Assembly (NCBI RefSeq): GCF_943193015.1
Contig: NZ_CALPCM010000008.1
Span: forward strand, 1-64,000
Direction of reading: 5' to 3'
Length of the DNA: 64,000 bases
Source: Hominisplanchenecus_A murintestinalis
GTDB taxonomy: Bacteria; Bacillota; Clostridia; Lachnospirales; Lachnospiraceae
Shown here: positions 8,501-17,400 of the stretch, in pieces
Position numbering within the stretch: position 1 is the stretch's first letter
How the letters are laid out: the number at the start of each line of letters is the position of its first letter
Made by a program: the position numbers and the translations under genes
Notes under the pieces: generated by a model
What the model was told of the DNA's origin: nothing
Databases searched by the model: none
The model's input: only the letters and a program-made list of their open reading frames with translations

Positions 8501-11200
8501 ATAGTTGGAACCGCCCCGGCGCCCCGGTGTTTGGTTGATTCCTGTGTTGGCAAACTGCGGGTCCAGGTATACCCCTCTTGAGGATGTCTGGGAAGAAGAC
8601 TCCGACTCAAAGAAAAATGTCTTTGTGCCCCTTTCCAGAAGCCCCTCGCCGATAGAGAAACGGCTTATCAGCCCATCTACCGACCCTGCCGTATTGTAAT
8701 TCAGTCCATACCCGTCCAGTACCTGGTTTACCAGCCCCCAGGTACTCGAAACGCCTGGGACACTTCTTTCCTGGTCGCCGCCCATCAGCACATAACGGCT
8801 ATCATCAAGAGCCTTTATATCCTGCATCAGACGCACGGCTTCCGTATATTCATTCATGCTCCCAGGGGTCACACCCAGGAGATCATACTTCGATACATCA
8901 TACCACGAAGGCTTATTGCCCACGCCCCTGACTTCATTTCCGATAGACCATGCAATAATAGAAGGCTCATTCTTATCGCGCTTTACCATCTCCTGGATAA
9001 CCCAGTCGCTCCAGGTAAGCTTCGCCCCGTCGTAATTGACTGCCGGAGCAGGAAGCTCTGTATAACCGTTCGGCATCAGCCCTTTCCAGTCTGACGGAAC
9101 ATCCTGGAAGAAAAAGTTTCCGAAATCATATGTCGCCTTTGTCTTTCCCCAGCCATCATACGCCTCTTCTACCACCAAAATACCTTTTCTCCTGCAGACC
9201 TCTATCACCTGCTTAGACGGCGGACAATGTGAGGTACGGTATGCATTCACGCCCATGTCCATCAGCTTCTCAAATTGCCGCTCGTAAGCGTCCGTATAAC
9301 TTGCCGCGCCCAGTGCGCCGGAATCATGATGAAGGTCTACGCCATTTATTTTTGTGTACTTTCCATTTACATACAGACCGCCGCTGGCAGGATCACTGGT
9401 TGTCTCTGCTATCTCCGCCCAGCGGAAACCATATTCCGTCTCTTCGGAATCAATCAGCTGATAGCCGTCTGCGCTTCCGTTCACCTCGCCATACAAATCT
9501 GTCTTTACCGTATACAGATACGGATTCCCCAGATTCCACGGATACCAGAGGTTCACGTTTCTAATTTCTACCGCATTGTTTCCTGACAATGACAGGGTAA
9601 ATGCTGTATTTGGATTGATTGCTGTATTTTCTGTTCTCTTTTTCGTTACCTCATTTCCCTCAGCATCGTACACGGTGACTTCCATATACACATTCGAATT
9701 GCTCGCCTTGGAATAGCCTTCCGCCGTCACTTCCAAATATGCCTTTTTCCCGTCTGTATAGTCATCCTCCAGCGTCGGCGCGCTCAGGGTAATGCCGTTC
9801 CGGTTAAAGTGTGCCAGATTGTCAATGACCAGATGTACCGGGCGGGTGATACCGCTTCCTGTATACCAGCGGCCGGACGGAGACATATTCTGCACCTTAA
9901 CTACCAGCACATTCTCCTGCCCATACTTCACATCATCTGTGATATCCAGGGCAAAGCCCGTGTAGCCGCTCGGATAGCTTCCCATATTCTGCCCGTTTAG
10001 ATAAACCACACTATTCTGGTATACTCCCTCAAAGTCAATGGAAATCCTTCGGTTTCCGCTCATGGAAGCCGGAACCGTAAACTTTTTGCGGTAATATCCC
10101 AGACCGCCCTGCAGGTATGCCTGGGCGTCTACAGACTTTGAGGTCTTCTCGCCCTCTATACTAAAATCATGAGGAACGTCTACCGTCCTCCATGCAAAGT
10201 CATCAAAATCTTCGGCGATAATTTCTGCCGTCGTGTATTCCCCGGCGTCCTTTACGCCATTCGCCGCAAAACCGCCGTCTGCTGCTTCCGGTGTCCTCGT
10301 TGCCAGCCAGAACTGCCAGTTTTCATCAAAATCCACAGCGCCCAGCGCATCCGCCGCCACATTCTGCACCAGACTTGAGGCATCCACCACCTGAACCTTC
10401 AATACTGCCGGATAAGATATCCCGGCTACGGATACTGTTCCGTTTACCGTAAAAGTTCCTATTGCCGCAGTGCTCACTGCAGACAGCTCCGCACTGTCCC
10501 AGGTCACGTCAAACTGCTCGCTTTTTCCGCTCGTATAGATTACAAGAGCTTTGGCAGGCGCTGTAAATGTTCCTCCCACCGTTACCTTCTGGCTGATTTC
10601 CTGTACTCTGCTGACTACTTTAGGCGCTTCTGACACCTGACGGTAGAGCTTTACATTATCCATGTCAAGATACTGCCCCGTCACTGTACTGGAAATCTCA
10701 ATATCACAGTTTCCGTCTTCTCCAACCGTAAACGTATCTGTCATGTAAGTATTCCAAACATTCCATTGTGTCGGAGTCACAGCGACAGATGCTCCTCCCG
10801 CTGTTAAAGTCGTTGTATGCGTACCTGGGTCATTTCCTCCCGTAGCATCAATAGATGCTTTATACGTACCAGGAACCAGTCCGGTTACCGTCTGTGAACA
10901 TGTGTATGTCTTTGTTACCGACGTATTTTTCTTACTGCACACTTCATACATTTTCGTAGTGTTATTCGTCATAGCGGCGCTGGTAAACAATTTCCAATAG
11001 TAATCCAGATTCGATATTTCTCCTGTAAATGTCCATACCGTCTCCCCGGACTCAAAATCACCGTTCGGAACTTCCACCTCCACAAACTCATCTTCCTCTG
11101 CCGCAAAACTCCTTATCCCTCCGCTGCCAAATGCCGTAGTAAAGACCATTGCAGATGCCAGCACGAAAGATAAAACCCGCTTCCTGTGTTGTTTTTCCAT
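5582..11200 (-). CDS. Giant secreted GH2 glycosidase (beta-galactosidase-like), multimodular
   Basis: The protein has 1872 residues. A signal peptide ends near 34 (RSFAAEE). A carbohydrate-binding-like beta domain (40-190) and a bacterial Ig-like domain (195-275) precede the GH2 jelly-roll and Ig domains (about 285-620). The TIM barrel (620-950) has NAYRTSHCPPS, IAWSIGNEV with acid/base Glu756, and the nucleophile region TFFFESES (Glu865 most likely). DUF4982-like and Ig/invasin-like domains follow, then an F5/8-type-C-like segment, a FIVAR module, an Ala/Glu/Lys coiled coil, and a C-terminal BspA-like LRR unit (SIANGAFQSL, SIGKKAFYG). No LPXTG sorting signal is visible, so wall attachment, if any, is non-covalent. 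The family acts on beta-galactosides or related beta-linked sugars; the exact substrate cannot be called. The start has AAGGAAG before ATG. It lies 95 bp beyond the holin gene with no clear terminator between, so it may be partly co-transcribed with the tail cluster. Confidence 0.93.
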   Translation of the reverse strand: MEKQHRKRVLSFVLASAMVFTTAFGSGGIRSFAAEEDEFVEVEVPNGDFESGETVWTFTGEISNLDYYWKLFTSAAMTNNTTKMYEVCSKKNTSVTKTYTCSQTVTGLVPGTYKASIDATGGNDPGTHTTTLTAGGASVAVTPTQWNVWNTYMTDTFTVGEDGNCDIEISSTVTGQYLDMDNVKLYRQVSEAPKVVSRVQEISQKVTVGGTFTAPAKALVIYTSGKSEQFDVTWDSAELSAVSTAAIGTFTVNGTVSVAGISYPAVLKVQVVDASSLVQNVAADALGAVDFDENWQFWLATRTPEAADGGFAANGVKDAGEYTTAEIIAEDFDDFAWRTVDVPHDFSIEGEKTSKSVDAQAYLQGGLGYYRKKFTVPASMSGNRRISIDFEGVYQNSVVYLNGQNMGSYPSGYTGFALDITDDVKYGQENVLVVKVQNMSPSGRWYTGSGITRPVHLVIDNLAHFNRNGITLSAPTLEDDYTDGKKAYLEVTAEGYSKASNSNVYMEVTVYDAEGNEVTKKRTENTAINPNTAFTLSLSGNNAVEIRNVNLWYPWNLGNPYLYTVKTDLYGEVNGSADGYQLIDSEETEYGFRWAEIAETTSDPASGGLYVNGKYTKINGVDLHHDSGALGAASYTDAYERQFEKLMDMGVNAYRTSHCPPSKQVIEVCRRKGILVVEEAYDGWGKTKATYDFGNFFFQDVPSDWKGLMPNGYTELPAPAVNYDGAKLTWSDWVIQEMVKRDKNEPSIIAWSIGNEVRGVGNKPSWYDVSKYDLLGVTPGSMNEYTEAVRLMQDIKALDDSRYVLMGGDQERSVPGVSSTWGLVNQVLDGYGLNYNTAGSVDGLISRFSIGEGLLERGTKTFFFESESSSQTSSRGVYLDPQFANTGINQTPGRRGGSNYDNDFASWTMSNEYGLKKDRDRKSFVGQFIWSGFDYLGEPTPYSVYPVGVSSFGTIDTAGFPKDSFYLYRSQWVSEPMVHLLPTNWDQWHEGEEVEVWVNTNLQSAELFLNGESLGKKSFDEKETAYGKKYYETSEKTQDDKTWGDNSNPGGYTSRGAVLDEGELNSGKLHLTWSVPYEPGTLEVKAYNQDGSVAATDSVSTSGVPYTIQAEADKTVLAADGSSLSYVECTVVDEDGNMVPDAGDLVKFNVTGPASIVGVDNGQQESTELYKYGNTDSSSYSERTAYNGKVLVILKSGKEAGDAVLTISAKDLKPVQVAIKVTADGTGNVPAALTVTGTETSVEPVEITVPAGMEPVLPSAVRVNYSSSAGEYSVMREVSWSALTEGRASGTIQGCALTASAAVTEDAQAQMDVELATGKAQATASFTGAAENYPENMVDGDEASSWTNAYSRGASVLLPANSASRRSEYVEFSWDEAQLLNQITLNFTENRGKAVPSVLEAQYFDGADWAPVYDQIGIQTDTAVRMQFQPVYTSKVRVYLENATPYTANGNMEITEASVKLSTEKTGAQLKLTRGETSQGEVFTSAMQLMNLPEDQTVKEIRFSLDYKADVFESPEIILKDSTAGTLKTEQADGKTVYVWTAADGSTADLKEFAELSVRVKENAAAGNYRLALTGLTARDTEGQEVQISSVSAVVTVKDSSAASRTRLKAALDTAKALDKAGYTVETYEALTAAIAEAEKMYADENASKEQLDAAVESLTKAVSALKVPGPEEYQELLKKLLAEQKAKEQQEALKRQAEAARQKALEEAAKAKAELERLKNSGNVSVAPSLKNGDTEDVGGVAYRVTDAGKKLAAAYGVTKPGIKTVQIADTVKINGVVCQVTSIANGAFQSLPSLKKAVIGKNVTSIGKKAFYGDKKLKSIQVKGTALKKVGSKALKNIAAKAVIKVPKSKKKAYVKIFKGKGQKKTVKVK

Positions 11201-11295
11201 ATGTCTTCCTTCCTTTCTTTGTGCATAATGTATACTTTGCCAGCTTAGCAGCTACTATTTTACTACTTATTTGTTTAAAATGAAACCCTTTTCGT

Positions 11296-11499
11296 TTATT
11301 TTTCCAGTTCCGGCAGACCTGCCACCGATGTAAGCAGCGATAACACACCCGCCAGCACCGCCGCCGACACTGTATATCGCCAGTCAACCTGCCCCATAAC
11401 CGCCGCAGTGCCGATTCCTGCCGCTGCTGCCTGCGCTATGGTCTTTACTGCTCTTATGCCTGCCGCCTTTATCCATTTTTCAAATTCCTGATTTCTCAT
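11296..11499 (-). CDS. Small phage holin (r1t-like)
   Basis: A 67-residue protein has an amphipathic start (MRNQEFEKWIKAAGIRAVKT), then two hydrophobic segments (about 21-36 and 42-60) joined by a short polar turn. This pattern and the sequence style match small r1t-type holins. Holins permeabilise the cytoplasmic membrane to release endolysin. AAAGGAGA precedes the ATG. It is the last tail-cluster gene, after the tail-tip gene; the cluster's amidase lies far upstream instead of next to it, which is unusual. Confidence 0.75.
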   Translation of the reverse strand: MRNQEFEKWIKAAGIRAVKTIAQAAAAGIGTAAVMGQVDWRYTVSAAVLAGVLSLLTSVAGLPELEK

Positions 11500-11567
11500 A
11501 TTGTCTCCTTTTATTTCCAGCTATCACTCCAAAATTTTCTTATGTTTTTCATCAACATCCCATTTCC

Positions 11568-13439
11568 CTATACTTTTACCAAACCTTCTACTCGGATAAT
11601 TCTTATATTAGAAAAGTTCCATCCTGCCATGCTCCTCACCATTAGACCTATCCGTGTATTCGTAAAATCACACGATGCCCGCACCATTCCATTGTAGTTC
11701 GCATTGGCATATCCGCTTACACATATCTGTGTATGCTCCCTGGTAAGCGTATTGTACCTGCAGTCTGCATCTCCTACTTCCAGCCACATCCTGACTTCCT
11801 TCCAGTCTTTCAGGCTTGGAATGGACGCATATACCCATGTATTCAATGCAGAAGCAGATAGTGTGGAACTGTACAGCACAACCGGAGTTATCCGAACCGC
11901 CAGCGCGTCATGCTCCGCTTTCAGGGTACTGTTCTCTGTTTTTAACTCATCTGCCTGGTACTGCGCCAAATCGCCGATTACGCGCCAATAAGAGCCGCTG
12001 TAGACCAGTTCCAGAACTGTCCCCGCCTGAATATAGTTTGCCGGAATGGCGCTGTTCCGGTAATATATGGGCTTCGCCCCGGTAGAAGATATGTTTAGTG
12101 TGGGATTGGATGCTGTGTTGGCGTTTGAGAACAGCACCACCACCCTCGCTCCTGTCAGCAGGGCGAATCCTGCCAAGCTGGCGGCTTTTGCCTTTGTCCC
12201 GCCGGATGTGCTGCATGTCACATAATGGTGCCTGTTTACGGTACCATCCACCCCTACGCCTTCTAGGTAACGGGCTGTCTGCCATTTATCCGCACTCGGC
12301 GCCCTTCCAGATGAGAGGAAATTAGGCGCGGCAGAGTTTACGGCTGCCTGCACAGCCTCACTGGCGGCTACCTGGACGGTTCCCTGCAGGCCGTCGACCT
12401 TAGAGCTTATGACAACTTTTCCGTTGGTGACATTCGAAATGCTGTCCGAGGCGGCAAGGAGCTTTTTCTGCATGTCGGAAAAGCTTATATTTCGGTTAGA
12501 AAACTCTACTGTGTTTTTTTCTGGATTATCCGGATAGCGGGCGATGCGGACGATGCGCTCACGCGCCATGATTTCCATATCTGGCTCAATAATATCTGCC
12601 TCATCCCCAATTCCAAACGCAAAATCTGCATATTCTTCTGATATAGACGCTACATCAAAAATCTGTGCAGTATATGTAATTTTAGGCTTTGCCAATTCTC
12701 CCAGCTTTTTTTCTGCCATATTTTTCAACTGCACCGCATCTGTATAGTTCGTATCTTCCCAAATAGCTGTGCGCACAGTGCTTGTATATTTCATGTTATT
12801 TAGATAGTTTTTCCCATCGTTCACACTCTCTATCGTTAATCTATCTTTGCCATAAGGAATAATACGTGTATAAAAATCATACGTGTCTGTCTTTACGTCT
12901 AATGATTTCAAATTGAATCCCTTTATAAACCGAGGAATTTTTATCCTTCCCCCTACTCTATTATAAAAAAGTACCCGTTTCTCTTTTGTCCGAAATTCAA
13001 TCTCTACCCAAAAAACTTCTGCGATTTTCTCCAGCATTTTCATACTGTTTGTATTATCTTCCGTAATATTCCTGATGTCTACTGTATTTGCCGATACATT
13101 CTTATATACCCAGCCTGTGTTTTGCAAAGCAATATTGGCATATTGTAAAATCGTCATGCCTGTTCCCCTCAAATTTTGAATAGGGTGCCCCGACAAACTG
13201 TCTGTATCCTGTATTGCTACTATAGTACCAGATCGTTCATTTTCTGGCGCTTCTTTTACTCTATAGTACTCATCATCATACTCTATAATATCCTCACAGC
13301 AAATTTTTCCATCTTCTATAGGATAAGTAAAGCTTATCTGTTTTTTCACAATTCCATTATCCAGTTTCTCCTCAACTTTAAAGTCCTTCCTCTGTGAAAC
13401 TATACGTTTAAATACACTCTGATAACTGCATACTTTCAT
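11568..13439 (-). CDS. Tail-tip / baseplate hub protein with receptor-binding C-terminus
   Basis: This 623-residue protein has an N-terminal 340 residues resembling the prophage tail (Tal, gp18-like) family of minor structural proteins, with beta-rich hub domains and the GIGDEADIIEPDMEI region. A short linker helix follows. The C-terminal half carries a tail-fibre module at about 405-490 with VVVLFSNANTASNPTLNIS and AKPIYYRNSAIPANYIQAG, a type known from adhesion fibres. A short coiled coil (about 490-505) and a beta-sandwich-like end follow. No peptidase motif is seen. Family knowledge: hub proteins plug the tail end and fibre modules bind the cell surface. Fusion of hub and adhesin suggests this gene sets the target range. 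Confidence 0.85.
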   Translation of the reverse strand: MKVCSYQSVFKRIVSQRKDFKVEEKLDNGIVKKQISFTYPIEDGKICCEDIIEYDDEYYRVKEAPENERSGTIVAIQDTDSLSGHPIQNLRGTGMTILQYANIALQNTGWVYKNVSANTVDIRNITEDNTNSMKMLEKIAEVFWVEIEFRTKEKRVLFYNRVGGRIKIPRFIKGFNLKSLDVKTDTYDFYTRIIPYGKDRLTIESVNDGKNYLNNMKYTSTVRTAIWEDTNYTDAVQLKNMAEKKLGELAKPKITYTAQIFDVASISEEYADFAFGIGDEADIIEPDMEIMARERIVRIARYPDNPEKNTVEFSNRNISFSDMQKKLLAASDSISNVTNGKVVISSKVDGLQGTVQVAASEAVQAAVNSAAPNFLSSGRAPSADKWQTARYLEGVGVDGTVNRHHYVTCSTSGGTKAKAASLAGFALLTGARVVVLFSNANTASNPTLNISSTGAKPIYYRNSAIPANYIQAGTVLELVYSGSYWRVIGDLAQYQADELKTENSTLKAEHDALAVRITPVVLYSSTLSASALNTWVYASIPSLKDWKEVRMWLEVGDADCRYNTLTREHTQICVSGYANANYNGMVRASCDFTNTRIGLMVRSMAGWNFSNIRIIRVEGLVKV

Positions 13440-13454
13440 GTTTTGTCTCCTCTC

Positions 13455-14387
13455 TTATAAAAAGATTGGCGTATATATGAATTGAATATCATACTCGTGT
13501 TTATAGTGTTGCATTTCATATGCCGTCACTTCAACTCTTATTTTTTGTTCTGGAAATCCAATTTTCAAAGGTGCTGGTATATCATGCGATATATTTGTTG
13601 GATACATCCCATTTGTTTCAAGCACCGTCAGCATTCCGTTCTGTCCATCAAGAAAAATGGCTGTAGCCCCTCCTCCCGGATAAAAATGATCATCTGGCCT
13701 TAAATAAATTTCCACATTCCCCAAATCCTTCCCCATTCTGCTTTTGCACAACCCATATAATTTAATATCTGCATAAAGCGGATATTTTTCACCTACAATA
13801 CCCGAGTAAAACCCTTCATTATCTGGTATTCTGTCTTCAGAGCATTGCTTAATCCCGACATCCACAAAGACCGGCGCCTGTCCTTCTACCTGCTCTGCTG
13901 CAACTTCACAGACAGCAGTTGCTTTTCCACTACTGTCTATTTCTTTAAACACAAGATCATGTGCAGCGATACCTATACTCTTCTTATTTCCATATTCATA
14001 TCCGGCACATGTCAGTTCCAATACATGCCACCCCGCCTGCAACGCTCCGTATTCTGTCTGATCCACTCTTGTAAGAGTAAACTTAAAAAACTTATCTTTC
14101 TCTCCTTTATTGTCAGAAAATCCTTCCAGACGGACATCCACAATTTTTGAAAACACCTCAAGGATACTGCCCACATTATCCCATATTTCTTTCCTATTCC
14201 TCCCATGGATACTGATTCTTAGAGTATATTCTCTTATTCCAAAATTTGGATTGCACATTATCGGAGTCGTTAAACCATCTATCATTTCTGTCGCATTTGT
14301 TACTGTTCTATTCGCTGGTGTTATCCCGACAAATATCGCCTGATATGTAGATATATCCACATTATTGACATACATTTTTATAGCCAT
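13455..14387 (-). CDS. Distal tail protein (Dit-like, siphophage)
   Basis: The 310-residue protein sits between the tape measure and tail-tip genes, where siphophages encode the distal tail hexamer. The N-terminal region (MAIKMYVNNVDISTYQAIFVG) and the LTRVDQTEYGALQAGWHVLELTCAGYEYG segment fit the belt domain of the family, followed by an extra C-terminal beta domain. The gene is tightly packed with the next one (15 bp). Base composition is more A+T-rich than the housekeeping genes, as in the tail-tip gene. Confidence 0.75.
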   Translation of the reverse strand: MAIKMYVNNVDISTYQAIFVGITPANRTVTNATEMIDGLTTPIMCNPNFGIREYTLRISIHGRNRKEIWDNVGSILEVFSKIVDVRLEGFSDNKGEKDKFFKFTLTRVDQTEYGALQAGWHVLELTCAGYEYGNKKSIGIAAHDLVFKEIDSSGKATAVCEVAAEQVEGQAPVFVDVGIKQCSEDRIPDNEGFYSGIVGEKYPLYADIKLYGLCKSRMGKDLGNVEIYLRPDDHFYPGGGATAIFLDGQNGMLTVLETNGMYPTNISHDIPAPLKIGFPEQKIRVEVTAYEMQHYKHEYDIQFIYTPIFL

Positions 14388-14432
14388 ATATTTCCCCCTT
14401 TTTATTGCAAAATAATTTCTAAAAATAACAAA

Positions 14433-17400
14433 TTACCATCTTCTAACCTGCATTGTTAATTCACTTCCAACCGCCTCACTAATTTCCCCGACAACTGCCC
14501 CTGTATCCAGCACCACCTTCATACGCCTGATATCCTCACGAATAGAAGCAAGGCTTCCTGCAAGATTACCCACTACATCCGCCACGCTGGAATTATCCAC
14601 CGTAACATTTGTCTGCCCGCTTACATTTCCCGCCGCCAACCCATTCAGCGCCGCTATCCCCGCGCCGCCGTTTATCGTTTCCATCTCTCCTGCCAGCACT
14701 GTCTGCTGCTGGCTCAACTTCTCCCTGGACTGCTCCAGCATCGTTTCTATCATTTCCGTCCCTGCCATCGAGGCTGCCTGTGTATTTTCTTGAATACCTT
14801 CCGCTATCCCTGCCGGAATCTGGACGCCTATCACATCCCGGAATCTTTTGGATGGAGAATGGATGCCCGCGCTGGTCTTCACTGCTTCTTCAAGAGTATT
14901 CACAAAACCTGACGCCCCTATCTGAATAGACAAATGACCGCCTAATCCCTTCAGGATTCCCGCAAGCATGTCCTTTCCTATCTGCTCTCCGGCGGAAGCC
15001 AGTCCTCCAACCTCCTCCACCAATATTTCCTTCAAAGCAGTTCCTGTATTTGCCAGCTCTTCCTGGATTTTTTTATCTCTCAGCCCGGAGATGAGATTCA
15101 TAGCAGTCTGCTCACCGATAGTAGAAGCCTTGCTTGCCAGATTTTCTAAAGGTCCCTCTATGGATGCGGAAAGGTCTTTCATTGCCTTATCATATGTATC
15201 TTTATATTTTTCCAGCTCTTTTTTTGCCGTTTTTTCCGCCTCTGCAATTTTCTCCTCTATCTTAATCCGGAAAGCTTCTGTGTCTTTGAGCGCCTGGGCC
15301 TCTGCCAGTTTTTCTTTCTGTTCATACGCTTCGTTCGCCTGCTTTAGCTTTTCTTCTGTCATCATTCCCAGGGAGATGATTGTTGCCGTCGCTGCTGGCC
15401 CCATTTCCCGCAGTTTTTCGATGAAGGAATCATTCAGGATTTTTTTCTCCTCCAGCTTTTCAAGCTGATCTACCCACAATGCATACCCTGCCACCTGGGA
15501 CTGCATATTTGCCAGCAGTATCTCTGGCGCGTCCGCCTCACTTTTGAATTCATCAAACAAACCGAAGGCTGACTCAATCGTCGATTTTCGCTTATCAAAT
15601 GCTGATTCATAAGCTTCCTTCAACTCATCCACTTTTTCCTTCAGCTCATTCTGGGTTTTTTCACATTTCTCCTGATAATCATCCTCTAAATCTTTCCGCT
15701 TCTCGTTGTATGCCTCCAGCGCGTCCAGATATTTTTTATCTGCCTTGATGCGCTCTTCCGTCCCTGCTTTATACTGTTTCCGTACGATATCCCAGTACTC
15801 TACTTCAGCTTTTGCAGATACATTTCCCACTTTCTTATATTCTTCCAGAGCATCTCCGGAAGCCCCGTATTTCCTGTTTTCTTTTTCCTGCTCTTCCTTT
15901 TCTTCTTTTTGCTTTTTCTCTGCTTCTTTTTGCTGTTTTTGTATCAGCTTCTTTAAATTCTTCTGATATCCCTTAATCTTGCTCTTTTGAGCCTTTTCCA
16001 GAAGTCTATCCCAGACTATCTTGGCCTCTGCATCGTTATCCGCTTCTTCTTCAATAAATTTTTCTGCCCTTTCCGCGACTTCCTGCGCCAGCTTTTTTCC
16101 ATCGTTGTTTTTCTTAGTCTTTTTTACGCCAAATGCCATTCCGGATTTCAGCTTTTTTACCGTTTTCTTTTCAAATTGTTCTGATATCTTATTAATATCC
16201 AGTTCTGTTTTTGCCGTATCCAGCGTGTCCCTTGCCATATCAGCGGAAGCTTTTGTGACGTCTTTCTTTCCCTGATTCAGCCCCATCGCAAGACCTTCCG
16301 TAACCGGTTTCGCAACTTCATCCCTCCAGCGTTTTGAAGGGCTGTTCGTCTTATTAAAACGGTTTGCAGTATCTACGGCAGCCTGCATGATTTCCCGTAT
16401 CTTTTCATATACCAGGCCGGAACCCGCGTTAAGCCCGTTCGCAAACCCGGACATCATATTATAGCCTGAATTTTGAAAGGAATCCTTATATACGTTGATA
16501 GCTTCTACAGCATTCCTTGCAGTGTTTGCTGCCTCCTGGGATACCCTGCCTGATGCATTTGCCGTTCCCTGCGCCGTTCCTTCTGCCGCCGCTTCCCCGC
16601 TTTTCTGGGCGCTCTCTCTTACCTCTTCTCTTCCTTCCTCCTGCGTGCCTGCCAGAAGCCCCAGCAGCTCGTTCATCGCCTGTACCGCCGCTTCTCCGCC
16701 CTGTACGATTCCTTCCCTTATCCCTTCGGGAATCGGAATACCTGCTTTCTGGGCGAGCGACGAAAGATAGGTAAACTGCGCCTCGATGCTCCCCCGCATC
16801 TTCCCAATCGCATCTTCTATCGTAATTTCCCCATTTGCCAAAGACTCTGCCAGGCCTTCCGGAATCTGTGCGCCGCACTGCCTGAGCGTTTCCACGGTTT
16901 CTGTAAAGGATTCCTCCAATCCCTCCGATATAGCGCCTCCCTTTTCAGTTATCGTCTCCTTCGCCTCATCCAGAGACTCCAGCAGATTTTCAAAGTCAAA
17001 CGGGCTGGATTCCGAAATTTCGCCCAGAGCGGACTGGATAATAAAAGAAACATCAGCCATATTTTCTGCTGTCTGCTCCTTAATATCAAGGACCTCTGCA
17101 TAACGTTCTGCAATCTCCCTTAACTTTTCCCCGCCGTCGCCTGTCTCCGGATCTAAGGAATTTACCATTTCCTGGACAATATTTGCCGCATCAGGGCCAA
17201 GCTCCACGAGATGATTGTACAGCTCCGCCGACATATTTCCCCCGACCTGCCCCGCAAGCTGCGCCATATTATCCCGCCAGTCTGTCAGACCTTCCAGTTG
17301 GGAATTTAGATTTTCCTCTATTGTATTAAGCCCTACCGTCTCTCCGCCATCGAAATCATCAAACAGACTGATTTTCTGCTCCATGCTCTGCTCAATGGAT

